Positions 18,265 to 27,271 are shown, counted from the stretch's first letter. The stretch is DNA of 64,000 bases from an uncultured bacterium (GCA_902783835.1 CACZSN010000013.1:1-64000); one strand, 5' to 3'. Notes: generated by a model from the sequence alone, not told the origin. Numbers and translations are program-made.

Positions 18265-18956
18265 ATGCAAAAAGGTTTTACATTAGCTGAAGTTTTGATA
18301 ACGCTTGTAATAATCGGAATTATTGCAGCGATAACAATCCCTTCATTGATGAATAAAACAAATGAGCAAGAGACGGTTGTTGCGGTTAAAAAAGCATATT
18401 CCGTCTTCGGACAAGCTTTTCAAAGAATGGTTGCCGAAAATGGAGAGATTTATCCTTCGACCCTTGGGGCAGACAGCATAGAAGCAACTACTAATTTTGC
18501 TGAAAAATTTATTCCGTATTTAAATACACAAACATTTGCGGAATTAAAACAGGTGAAGATTGCTGGGCAACAAGTAATAACGGTGTTTATAAGTTTTTAG
18601 ACGGAAGCGAATGGGCTGATTGGAACAATGTTGCTACGGAGTATAAATTTGTTTTAGGGGACGGTACTTTTGTCGGTATTCATAGTGATAATGTTTATGA
18701 CAGCAGAGGCACAAGTGAGGCTTTGCAATATTCTTTCGCAACCATAAATGTTGATATTAACGGTGATAAAGGTCCAAATGTTTGCGGTATCGACGTTTTC
18801 GGTTTTATTGTGACAAAATATGGTATTGTTCTGACCGGTCTGCCTGATTCAACTTACGGTACAATTTCCGATTGCCGTCAATTTGGCAAATATTGCTCCG
18901 CTTGGATTGTTACAAAAGGCAATATGGATTATTTGAAAAAGGATATTTCCTGGTAA
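18265..18956 (+). pseudogene. Type IV pilin-like protein gene, frameshifted
   Basis: The N-terminus is a class III signal with leader MQKG, then FTLAEVLITLVIIGIIAAI with Phe+1 and Glu+5, as cut and methylated by PilD. ATG 18265 is preceded by GGGAGA; an upstream ATG at 18232 lacks this. A TATAAT lies at 18216-18221. The frame ends at 18600, but a second frame from about 18552 to the TAA at 18954-18956 continues the same protein (GEDCWATSNNGVYKFLDGSE onward, ending MDYLKKDISW). Adding one A to the short A run at 18546-18549 (GAATTAAAACAGG) restores a single protein of about 230 residues with paired cysteines near the end. The loss is either real decay, phase variation or a sequence error. Pilin or minor pseudopilin function is inferred. 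Confidence 0.75.
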
Positions 18957-18959
18957 GGT

Positions 18960-19598
18960 TTATAACGGTTGTTTGCGAGCGGTATTGTTTGGTCTCGGGT
19001 ATTTTTTCGGAGTCGGTTTGATTTTTTTGAAAATCAACAGACAACGATATTCATCTTCCGTTTTTGAAACATCTTTTTTTTCAATGAATTTTAATCCCAA
19101 AATTTTTATGGCATTTTCTGCTGAAATCAGCTCCTCATCAGCGGTTTTGGATTTATATGCTATAAAATATCCGTTTTGTTTTATGTACGGTGCGGAATAT
19201 TCCAAAATTACCGATAAATCAGCCACTGCACGACTTGTTGCCGCATCAAAAAATTCTTTTTTATCGAAATCTTCAATCCTTGTGCAAATCGGAAAAAGAT
19301 TTTTGAGATGAAGATTTTCTTTAACAATTTCTATAAATTTAATTTTTTTGGAAATTGAATCGAGAGCGTAAACATTGATTTCCGGATGTTTTATGGCAAT
19401 CGGAACAGAGGGAAATCCGCCGCCTGTGCCTATATCAAGTATATTTTTCGGAGTTTCGTATTTTTCGAAAAATTTTTCAATTGCGAGGCTATCCGGAATA
19501 TGTTTTTCCTCAAGTTTTTGCACATCATTTTTGCTCATCAAGTTTGTATGAGAATTATATTCTTCAAAAAGTTTTATAAATTCATTAAAATCACTCAT
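18960..19598 (-). CDS. rsmG: 16S rRNA (guanine527-N7)-methyltransferase
   Basis: A 212-residue RsmG/GidB protein. The AdoMet site LDIGTGGGFPSVPIA is at about residues 54-68, followed by LDSISKKIKF and the ATSRAVADLSVILEYSAPYIKQ block typical of the family. It methylates N7 of G527 in 16S rRNA. The C-terminal tail is basic (PKKYPRPNNTARKQPL), as commonly seen. The ATG overlaps the last eight bases of the upstream ATPase/TPR gene and has no clear ribosome site of its own, which suggests translational coupling. Convergent with the pilin pseudogene, only three bases apart. Confidence 0.93.
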   Translation of the reverse strand: MSDFNEFIKLFEEYNSHTNLMSKNDVQKLEEKHIPDSLAIEKFFEKYETPKNILDIGTGGGFPSVPIAIKHPEINVYALDSISKKIKFIEIVKENLHLKNLFPICTRIEDFDKKEFFDAATSRAVADLSVILEYSAPYIKQNGYFIAYKSKTADEELISAENAIKILGLKFIEKKDVSKTEDEYRCLLIFKKIKPTPKKYPRPNNTARKQPL

Positions 19599-22272
19599 TG
19601 TGCGATTGAATCTCCGATGCGATTTTTTCGAATGTTGACGTGCCTAATTTCGTTCGCATATCGTTAATTCTTACATCGATTTTGCGGACATTTTCGGGGT
19701 TAGGTTGTTTGATAAGAAGAGCTTTTGCAAGCAAATATGATTTTAAAGCATCTTTTGTTTGGTTTGATTGATAATAATAATCGCCTATTTGAATGTAAGT
19801 TGAGGCTGTGTAAACATTGTCGTTAAGTTTTTTCGCCGCATCTAATGCTTTAAACGAATAATCAAGAGCAAATGTTAATGATTTTGTTTGATAAATTGTT
19901 GCCAATTTTGAGTAAGCAAAATATAATCCGTCCCAATTTTCGTGAGCTTTATCGACTTTTACGGAAAGTTCATAATATTTTGCGGCTTTGTCGGTTAAAT
20001 TTTGATCTTCGTATATTCCCGCGATGTTTGAATATGCTGAAGAAATATATGAATTTATCTCGTAGACATTTGATGTTTGAATACATTGAGCATACATTTT
20101 GAAAGCTTTTTCAACATTTCCCGCATCATCGTATGCAAGTCCGAATTTGAAACAAGTTTCGCAAATGAGTTTTTTATCATCAAGATTTAAAGCATAACTC
20201 AATGCTTCGTTGTAATAAACTGTTGCTCTTTCGATATTTGAATTATTTGATTCAATTTCCGCAAGATTTAAGAGTACACGGATATTGAAAGCTATGTCGG
20301 ATTTTTGTTTTGAGTGCAAAATCCTTTCATACATTGTTTTTGCCTGATTAATATTGTACGTTTCCGTATAAATTTCCGCCATATTGAATAATGCTTTATT
20401 TGCATTTTCGGGGTTTATATCGCAATAAAGTTTGTATGCAATTTCAAAACATTTTAATGCTTCATCGTTGTTTTGCATTTTTCTGTGGCAATATGCCGTT
20501 TGCATCATAATAATCGGCTTAGCTTCGTTGTAGCCTGCAGATTCAGTCATATTATAGGCTTTGCTGTATATTTTTAATGCACGCTCAAAATCAAATTCCT
20601 GTTCTGCTACACTTGCTTCATTCATTACAGTGGCAAGTGTTTCAATCTGCTGAACAGGTTCAGGTTGCGGTTTTTGACCGTTATTGTAATTCTTGTCCAT
20701 TTGATTTAATGCAGGATTCATATACGGCTGAATGCTTCTGCCCAATTGATTTCTCGGGTCATAATCATATGGTGAATCATTTCTGTCATCCCGTATTAAT
20801 TCTGCATTTGGCACTTTAAGATTGAGTTTGTTTAAAAGATTTAATTCTTCATTTGAAAGTTCAAATTTTTTGGCTCTCAAATTGTTGTTAATTCTTGTTG
20901 CCATTCCTCTCGGTGCAGGTTTGACAAATCGTTTCGGTTGTTTATTTCCGACGGATGATTCCGCAAAATTCCAATCACTTTTGTTGCTGTTTGAATAACT
21001 GAGATAGTTGTAATCGAGACCGTTTTGTTTTGATTGCGGTTGGGAATTGCTGACAACGGTCTTTTCTGCTTGTTCCTTATGATATGTGGCTTCTCGACGC
21101 ATTGTGCTTCTTGAAATCATCAAGTCACGTTCCGAAGGTTTTTTCGGAAGTTGTGATTCATATAATTCCGATAAATAAACATTGATGTTTTTGAATGTTT
21201 GAGGATTTATTGTTTCGATAACGGTACTCTTAACATAATCTTTTAAGTATATGTTTATTCCTTCCCGACAGAGCAACATTCTTTCTTCAAGATATGCAAG
21301 TTCATCGGGGGTTGAGAGCTTTTGTTTTATCAAAAAGTTTTCGCTTACACCTGTTCTTATAAGTGCAAGAAACCATAATGTTTTGAAAAATCTTTCGGGA
21401 ATTAAAGTTAAAACCTTTGAAATCAAAAAGTCAAAAATCGTTTTTTTCTTTTTTGAATAATCGTTATAAACGCTTTTTAAATTTAGGTTTAATAACTTAA
21501 TAACATTTATTAACAACGAAATATACAGATAGTGTCCTTTCGTTGCCACAAAAGCGTTTTCGTATGTTTCTTCATCCGATGTAATATCGTTTTTATTTAA
21601 AATTTCAATAAACTCTTCTTTTCCGCAAAGTTTTATTATTGCGTAATTTGAGTTTGATTCATTTGATAAATCGTCGCTTGCAAGGTTTCTTGACGTTACG
21701 ACAACTTTAATTCTTCCGATTTGAGAAAGGTGTTTTATGAAGTTTGAAATTTCGCTGTGGAACGGATATTTTTCTGCATTTACGGAATCAAAAACAAACA
21801 ACATCGGCATATTTATGTTTTTCAAATAAGCATTAATTCTGTCCGTAAATCCTGCCGAATCAACTTTTGGAAGCGTGATTTTTCTTTGGTTGTGGAAGTT
21901 TACGAAATCCGTGTGAATTGAAAGCAAAACATCGTCTAAATTTGTGGATTCAAAACAATTTATTCTGAAATAAAGAACGTCAGGATTGATTATTTTGGGC
22001 AAACAATCCACCATTGTTGACTTTCCGCTGCCCATAAAGCCGTGTAAAACAAAAAAAGATTCCTCGGAATTTACAAAATTTACAAGCCTTGAGAAAGTTT
22101 CAAAATCATGGCTTATTATTTGTTCGGCTTGAGCAGATAAATTTCCGTTCAAGGCATTTTTTAAACCGTCAAAAGTTAACCCTCTCGAAAAGACGAAACT
22201 GCCCATTCCCGTCATCCCCGAGGGATTACTCAATAAATTTTCGATTTTTTCCGATAAAAATCTGTATGCCAT
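19591..22272 (-). CDS. STAND-like P-loop ATPase with C-terminal TPR repeats
   Basis: An 893-residue protein. The NTPase domain has Walker A GFMGSGKS at residues 78-85, Walker B MLFVFDS with Asp162, and a sensor-1-like VVVTSR at 190-195, followed by a helical region with a winged-helix feel (about 270-380). A low-complexity linker rich in Asn, Ser, Pro and Gln covers about 400-560. From about 560 to 880 there are at least seven TPR-like helix pairs (for example AYCHRKMQNNDEALKCFEIA, with repeats at about 40-residue intervals). The layout resembles STAND ATPases that act as oligomerising switches in regulation or defence. No effector domain (TIR, nuclease, protease, HTH) is seen. It overlaps rsmG by eight bases and appears to be transcribed from its own promoter directly at the ATG. 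Confidence 0.8.
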   Translation of the reverse strand: MAYRFLSEKIENLLSNPSGMTGMGSFVFSRGLTFDGLKNALNGNLSAQAEQIISHDFETFSRLVNFVNSEESFFVLHGFMGSGKSTMVDCLPKIINPDVLYFRINCFESTNLDDVLLSIHTDFVNFHNQRKITLPKVDSAGFTDRINAYLKNINMPMLFVFDSVNAEKYPFHSEISNFIKHLSQIGRIKVVVTSRNLASDDLSNESNSNYAIIKLCGKEEFIEILNKNDITSDEETYENAFVATKGHYLYISLLINVIKLLNLNLKSVYNDYSKKKKTIFDFLISKVLTLIPERFFKTLWFLALIRTGVSENFLIKQKLSTPDELAYLEERMLLCREGINIYLKDYVKSTVIETINPQTFKNINVYLSELYESQLPKKPSERDLMISRSTMRREATYHKEQAEKTVVSNSQPQSKQNGLDYNYLSYSNSNKSDWNFAESSVGNKQPKRFVKPAPRGMATRINNNLRAKKFELSNEELNLLNKLNLKVPNAELIRDDRNDSPYDYDPRNQLGRSIQPYMNPALNQMDKNYNNGQKPQPEPVQQIETLATVMNEASVAEQEFDFERALKIYSKAYNMTESAGYNEAKPIIMMQTAYCHRKMQNNDEALKCFEIAYKLYCDINPENANKALFNMAEIYTETYNINQAKTMYERILHSKQKSDIAFNIRVLLNLAEIESNNSNIERATVYYNEALSYALNLDDKKLICETCFKFGLAYDDAGNVEKAFKMYAQCIQTSNVYEINSYISSAYSNIAGIYEDQNLTDKAAKYYELSVKVDKAHENWDGLYFAYSKLATIYQTKSLTFALDYSFKALDAAKKLNDNVYTASTYIQIGDYYYQSNQTKDALKSYLLAKALLIKQPNPENVRKIDVRINDMRTKLGTSTFEKIASEIQSHNE

Positions 22273-22278
22273 ACTTAT

Positions 22279-22308
22279 ATATTACAATAATTTCTTAACT
22301 ATTTGAAC
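22279..22308 (-). promoter_or_regulatory. Predicted promoter placing the transcript start at the ATPase/TPR gene ATG
   Basis: On the minus strand TTCAAA (22308-22303), an 18-base spacer and TAATAT (22284-22279) are followed by six bases and then the ATG at 22272. No Shine-Dalgarno sequence fits in between. If the promoter is real, the mRNA would be leaderless or nearly so. Confidence 0.4.
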
Positions 22309-22314
22309 ACATAA

Positions 22315-22338
22315 ATAAAAAAGACCGACTAATCGGTC
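22315..22338 (-). terminator. Rho-independent terminator of the putative small RNA
   Basis: On the minus strand AGACCGA-TTAG-TCGGTCT is a perfect 7-bp hairpin with a four-base loop, followed by TTTTTT. The T run is on the minus strand, so it serves a transcript coming from about 22470, not rpiB or a plus-strand gene. Confidence 0.75.
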
Positions 22339-22470
22339 TAAAATTCACACACTTTACAATACACATTTTTGTTAGGCACAATCCCTGTGCCAAGGTTTTT
22401 TGTTTTTCACTTTTACACATGAGGTCGCCTCACATCTTGCGAGGTAACTGTTTCGGACTTCTCGTCCGCA
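22315..22470 (-). ncRNA. Putative small structured RNA with its own terminator
   Basis: Between the divergent ATPase and rpiB genes the minus strand shows a compact transcript-like unit of about 150 bases. A TATATA lies at 22478-22473. Then come a CGGAC/GTCCG hairpin with a GAGAA loop, a TGAGG/CCTCA hairpin, a GGCAC/GTGCC hairpin, and finally a 7-bp terminator hairpin. I do not recognise it as 6S, SRP, tmRNA, RNase P or a known riboswitch. A 61-codon reading frame (22372-22557) covers the same bases but has no ribosome site and no recognisable family. Confidence 0.4.
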
Positions 22471-22593
22471 CTTATATAAAGTCGTTTTTTGCATGAAAAT
22501 TGCCATTTTTGAAAAAATAATGTGAATTTTTGTAAAGACTTGTTTTAAAAAAAACAAAATGATAAACTTGTATTGACGAAAGGACGGCTTAAT

Positions 22594-23034
22594 ATGACGA
22601 AAAAATTAAAAATCGGATTTGGTTGTGACCATGGCGGAATTAACCTCAAAAATAAACTTATTGAAATTTTTAAAGATGAATATGAATATGTTGACTATGG
22701 AACATATACAGCAGATTCTGTTGATTACCCTGTTTATGCAAAAAAAGTTGCGGATGCGGTAGTTGCGGGCGAAGTTGACAGAGGAATTATCTGTTGCGGT
22801 TCCGGAATCGGTGTTTCTATCGCAGCTAACAAGGTTAAAGGTATCAGAGCGGTAGTTTGTTCGGATACAACATCCGCAAGATATTCAAGACTTCACAACG
22901 ATGCAAACGTTCTCTGTATGGGTGAAAGAATCATCGGTGCTTTGACGGCGGAAGATATTTGCAGAATTTGGCTTGATACGGAATTTGAAGGCGGTCGTCA
23001 CCAACGTCGTGTCGATATGCTCAATAATATGTAA
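22594..23034 (+). CDS. rpiB: Ribose-5-phosphate isomerase B
   Basis: A 146-residue RpiB/LacAB family isomerase that interconverts ribose-5-phosphate and ribulose-5-phosphate in the pentose phosphate pathway. Seen: the CDHGG substrate motif near residue 11, the active-site Cys in GIICCGSGIG, the IRAVVCSDTTSARYSRLHNDANVLCMG block and the final EGGRHQRRVD with the phosphate-binding His/Arg residues. Start chosen at ATG 22594, which has AAAGGA at 22579-22584; the in-frame TTG at 22573 lies before that site. Followed by a strong terminator, so it is probably monocistronic. Confidence 0.95.
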   Translation: MTKKLKIGFGCDHGGINLKNKLIEIFKDEYEYVDYGTYTADSVDYPVYAKKVADAVVAGEVDRGIICCGSGIGVSIAANKVKGIRAVVCSDTTSARYSRLHNDANVLCMGERIIGALTAEDICRIWLDTEFEGGRHQRRVDMLNNM

Positions 23035-23054
23035 TCGACTAAAATATGGTTTTT

Positions 23055-23083
23055 AAAAAGCAGGTCTCATAGCCTGCTTTTTT
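23055..23083 (+). terminator. Rho-independent terminator of rpiB
   Basis: Perfect 10-bp stem AAAAAGCAGG / CCTGCTTTTT with the 8-base loop TCTCATAG, ending in a T run. Confidence 0.9.
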
Positions 23084-23106
23084 GTTTATTAAAGTTTTAA
23101 GTTTAC

Positions 23107-23169
23107 TGTCACCCTGAACCCGTTTCAGGGTCTTTGATATGCAGATTCTTAAACAAGTTCAGAATGACA
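23107..23169. repeat. REP/MITE-like palindromic intergenic repeat
   Basis: A 63-base element bounded by TGTCACCCTGAAC and GTTCAGAATGACA. The left end matches the reverse complement of the right end at 11 of 13 positions. Inside, GAACCCGTTTCAGGGTC forms a further hairpin arm. Its layout resembles the widely distributed TGTCATCCTGAA-type intergenic palindromes; copy number in this genome cannot be judged from one window. Confidence 0.6.
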
Positions 23170-23223
23170 ATTAAATACCTACCGCCAGGTGGTTTTTTCG
23201 GGCAATAAAAGTTGCCCTTATTG

Positions 23224-23555
23224 TTATTTATAATAAGGTTTGAAATTTTCAATTTTTTCAATCAAACCGTCAAATTTGCCGTTGAAATTTATGCACCTGT
23301 CATCAATATAGACCCAACAAGGTTCTTTGACATTTGTAATATCTTCAATAAAATTTTCTAATCCGTTATCAATAACCCATTTTGATACAAGCAATCTGTT
23401 TCTTGTGCTAAAGATTTTTATCACATACTTTTTTGCTAAAACATTAAAAACTCTTTTGCTCCTTGCTTTATCGGTGGAATAAATTCTTTATCAAAATTCC
23501 CGACATACTCATTTAAAACACCATCTAAATCAATAAGTATTGTTTTTTTGCTCAT
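23224..23555 (-). pseudogene. HAD-like hydrolase gene, frameshifted
   Basis: The minus strand from ATG 23555 encodes MSKKTILIDLDGVLNEYVG, a HAD motif I with the two aspartates, then runs into TAG after 39 codons (at 23438-23436). Shifting by one base near 23443-23449, where GAGTTTTTAATG would need one more A or T, gives an uninterrupted continuation: NVLAKKYVIKIFSTRN with the motif II Thr/Ser region, then the WVIDNGLENFIEDITN segment and YIDDRCINF, ending at the TAA at 23224. The repaired protein would have about 110 residues, similar in size to small phage- and plasmid-type HAD phosphatases. Whether the lesion is real or a sequence error is not decidable here. Confidence 0.65.
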
Positions 23556-23679
23556 TTTTGTACAACCTCACTTGTCTTTTAATTTTAAACTATATAACTT
23601 AATTATGTCAAGGTTTTACAGATATTATACACAATCTCACTTGGTAGAATTTTGGCAAAAATAAATTCAAAATATTATT

Positions 23680-23886
23680 ATGAAATTTGCAAAATTAAAA
23701 AAACTTGGCAAATCAATAAAATATGCAAGAAAAGCCAAAGGTTTATCACAAGAAGATTTGGCTGAGTTAATCGATAGAAGCAGGAATTATATAGGAATGC
23801 TTGAACGAGCAGAAATCAACATTCCTATATTGACGTTGTTTGAAATTGCAAACAAATTAGAAATTGATATAAAAGATTTGTTTTAA
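23680..23886 (+). CDS. Small XRE-family transcriptional regulator
   Basis: A 68-residue protein consisting almost only of a Cro/C1-type helix-turn-helix (PF01381): GKSIKYARKAKGLSQEDLAELI for helices 1-2, SRNYIGMLERAEINIPILTLF for the recognition helix and helix 4, and the LEIDIKDLF end. The recognition-helix Glu-Arg pair and length fit small regulators such as those of restriction-modification, toxin-antitoxin or phage modules. No partner gene is adjacent. No clear Shine-Dalgarno precedes the ATG. Confidence 0.82.
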   Translation: MKFAKLKKLGKSIKYARKAKGLSQEDLAELIDRSRNYIGMLERAEINIPILTLFEIANKLEIDIKDLF

Positions 23887-23916
23887 AATTATTTGTTCAA
23901 TATGATGGCAAATTTC

Positions 23917-23938
23917 GGTCGACTAAAGTCGACCCTAC
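23917..23938. repeat. Left 22-bp inverted repeat with palindromic core
   Basis: The 22 bases at 23917-23938 are exactly the reverse complement of 24260-24281. The first 18 bases are themselves a perfect palindrome, GGTCGACT-AA-AGTCGACC, and CTAC follows the core as CCCTAC. The pair encloses the XRE gene at 23987. Confidence 0.85.
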
Positions 23939-23986
23939 ATTCTACGGCGGATACGATGGGTTTAATATAGCATTAGAATTGGAAAT

Positions 23987-24250
23987 ATGCAAGATGAAGA
24001 AAAAATACTCGCAGACACAGTTGCAAAAATTTTGAAAGAAATTCGGCTTGATAAGGGTCAGAGTTTAAATTTGTTTTGTAATGAATATTCAATACCCACA
24101 ACGACATTGAATGATATTGAAAATGGAAAAGTTAATGTTAAATTATTTTCTTTATTGAAAATATTAGGTGCATATAAAATAGATTTTGTTGAGTTTTTTG
24201 AGAAATTAAAAACAAATCTTCCTGCTGATTTTTTAGAACCGGAAGAATAA
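23987..24250 (+). CDS. XRE-like regulator inside an inverted-repeat-flanked cassette
   Basis: An 87-residue protein with a helix-turn-helix of the Cro/C1 type: KILKEIRLDKGQSLNLFC, YSIPTTTLNDIENGKVNV and the LLKILGAYKIDFVEFF end. The N-terminal acidic helix (QDEEKILADTVAKI) extends the domain. There is no obvious ribosome site and no partner gene. It lies alone between two perfect 22-bp inverted repeats, which suggests the gene moves or was inserted with them. The divergent use of helix 3 residues from the neighbour at 23680 suggests a different operator. Confidence 0.75.
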   Translation: MQDEEKILADTVAKILKEIRLDKGQSLNLFCNEYSIPTTTLNDIENGKVNVKLFSLLKILGAYKIDFVEFFEKLKTNLPADFLEPEE

Positions 24251-24259
24251 TAAAAAGAA

Positions 24260-24281
24260 GTAGGGTCGACTTTAGTCGACC
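24260..24281. repeat. Right 22-bp inverted repeat with palindromic core
   Basis: GTAGGGTCGACTTTAGTCGA plus the bases CC, the exact reverse complement of the repeat at 23917-23938. It starts ten bases after the XRE stop codon. It can form an 8-bp hairpin and might double as a terminator, but has no T run. Confidence 0.85.
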
Positions 24282-24315
24282 TGTAGATTGATGAAAACGT
24301 AAAAGGATTGCTAAC

Positions 24316-24346
24316 AAAAAAGAGGGCTTTAAAAAAGTCCTCTTTC
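24316..24346 (-). terminator. Rho-independent terminator of groESL
   Basis: On the minus strand AAAGAGG...CCTCTTT pairs with an internal CTTTTTTAAAG arm and is followed by a T run at 24321-24316, 40 bases after the groEL stop. Confidence 0.7.
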
Positions 24347-24385
24347 TCGTTTTGAGTTAGTTTAATGAATTTCAGTTGACTGAAA

Positions 24386-26056
<1,671 letters not shown>

Positions 26057-26074
26057 TTAAATCTTTTTTAATTC

Positions 26075-26362
26075 TTATTCAAGAATACCCAAAACATCTT
26101 TTACTGAAAGGATTTTGTACATTACGTTGTCAACTTTTACGTCTGTACCTGCATATTTTGCGTACAAAACAATTTCGCCGACTTTAACTTCCATCGGTGC
26201 TTTTTCGCCGCTGTCTAAAGTTTTGCCTGTTCCGATTGCAACAACTTTACCTTTTTGCGGTTTTTCTTTTGCACTGTCAGGAATAAAAATACCGCCTGAT
26301 GTTTGTTCTGCATCATCTATGATTTCAATAACCAAATTATCACCTAAAGGTCTGATACTCAT
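26075..26362 (-). CDS. groS: Co-chaperonin GroES (Hsp10)
   Basis: A 95-residue GroES, full length. The start MSIRPLGDNLVIEI, the mobile-loop region EQTSGGIFIPDSAKEKPQKG (residues about 19-38), GEIVLYAKYAGTDVKVDN and the C-terminal SVKDVLGILE match the family. It caps the GroEL ring. SD AAGGAGA lies nine bases before the ATG. It is the first gene of groES-groEL; the 220-base gap to the divergent gene at 26592 should hold its promoter, but no CIRCE inverted repeat is seen there. Confidence 0.98.
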   Translation of the reverse strand: MSIRPLGDNLVIEIIDDAEQTSGGIFIPDSAKEKPQKGKVVAIGTGKTLDSGEKAPMEVKVGEIVLYAKYAGTDVKVDNVMYKILSVKDVLGILE

Positions 26363-26509
26363 TTTGTTTTCTCCTTTTTATCTGTAACTTTAATACTCAT
26401 TAATAATATATTTTTTTTTGCAAATTTAGGTTTATTTTAACAAAAAATTAATTATTGAGATTTTTAAGTTCCTGTTTTGGGTCTTTAAATCAACAAAATT
26501 TAATTTTTC

Positions 26510-26538
26510 TTGAAAAAATAACATTTTTTGTTTATAAT
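26510..26538 (+). promoter_or_regulatory. Strong predicted sigma70-type promoter
   Basis: TTGAAA at 26510-26515 and TATAAT at 26533-26538 with a 17-base spacer, the best sigma70 match noticed in the window. The start would be near 26545, about 45 bases before the ATG of the gene at 26592. Confidence 0.7.
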
Positions 26539-26591
26539 TTGTGCAAATTTAAAAATTCATGAATGAAATAAATTAAAGAAAGGTATTGGTT

Positions 26592-27209
26592 ATGTCCGCA
26601 AACCAACTCCCCGAAAATATGGGAAAAAAGATAGTAGAAGCCTTGAAAAGACAGGCTATGTACGGAGAAGATTTTTCAACAACAAATGAACAACCCGAAC
26701 AAGAAAAGTTCGTTTTGCCCCAAGAAGATACTATTGTTGAAAATGATACGGATGATTTGAGTACGGTCAATGAAGTTGAAGATGTTCAACCTCAATTGCA
26801 ACCGCAATCGATTGTTAATGAAGAACCGACTCAATTTTCTATCCCTTCTTCATCTCCGGTTACTTTGCAAAATGTTGCATTTAATTCATATGCTCCTGAA
26901 ATGCCCACAAACGTTGCAGTTTTGAAAAAGTTGATTTCTCAACTTCCTGCCGGTGTTTCTAAGCAAATCGGTGCTCAAATTATCAGACAAACTATTGAAG
27001 CATTGGGAATTTCTATGAACAGCGTTCTTCAAGAAGCTCAACAAGTTCAGGATAATTTGAATAATTCCGTTGCGGAATGCACCATGAAAATTCAAGAATA
27101 CAAAAATCAAATTATGCAACTTGAATCAAATGCAAGAGATTATCAACGTCAAATGACTCAAATCAATGATTTAATCAGTCTTTTTATTTTGACGGATAAA
27201 AAACATTAA
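26592..27209 (+). CDS. Hypothetical protein with disordered N-terminus and C-terminal coiled coil
   Basis: A 205-residue protein not recognised by me. Residues 1-20 form a basic helix (NMGKKIVEALKRQAMYG). About 25-100 are acidic and rich in Gln, Pro, Ser and Asn, hence probably disordered. About 105-140 is a conserved-looking segment (VAVLKKLISQLPAGVSKQIG, then AQIIRQTIEALGISMNSVL). About 140-190 is a coiled coil (VQDNLNNSVAECTMKIQEYK). The end is hydrophobic (INDLISLFILTDKKH). ATG 26592 has AAAGAAAGG upstream; the TTG at 26586 does not. It has its own strong promoter and terminator, so it is monocistronic and probably well expressed. Not secreted by signal peptide. Confidence 0.75.
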   Translation: MSANQLPENMGKKIVEALKRQAMYGEDFSTTNEQPEQEKFVLPQEDTIVENDTDDLSTVNEVEDVQPQLQPQSIVNEEPTQFSIPSSSPVTLQNVAFNSYAPEMPTNVAVLKKLISQLPAGVSKQIGAQIIRQTIEALGISMNSVLQEAQQVQDNLNNSVAECTMKIQEYKNQIMQLESNARDYQRQMTQINDLISLFILTDKKH

Positions 27210-27239
27210 TTCCGCAATCCCGAAAATTTACGGAATAAA

Positions 27240-27271
27240 AAAAGAGGAACTTTTGATGAGTTCCTCTTTTA
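27240..27271. terminator. Bidirectional terminator between convergent genes
   Basis: The stem AAAGAGGAACT / AGTTCCTCTTT at 27241-27251 and 27259-27269, loop TTTGATG, has T runs on the plus strand and A runs upstream that give T runs on the minus strand. It serves the gene at 26592 and the M48-like gene at 27290. Confidence 0.85.

Noticed and set aside
18541-18560. Programmed frameshift in the pilin gene
   Set aside because: There is no X-XXY-YYZ slippery heptamer with downstream pseudoknot; A-run loss or sequence error is simpler.
22372-22557. 61-codon minus-strand reading frame as a gene
   Set aside because: No ribosome site, no recognisable family and the bases form hairpins and a terminator-linked unit, so an RNA gene is more plausible.
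22570-24350. Toxin-antitoxin pair made of the two small XRE proteins
   Set aside because: Both are helix-turn-helix proteins and are about 100 bases apart; no toxin-like partner lies beside either.
26363-26591. CIRCE operator upstream of groES
   Set aside because: No TTAGCACTC-N9-GAGTGCTAA-like repeat occurs between groES and the divergent gene; TAATACTCATTA near 26391 is only a loose partial match.
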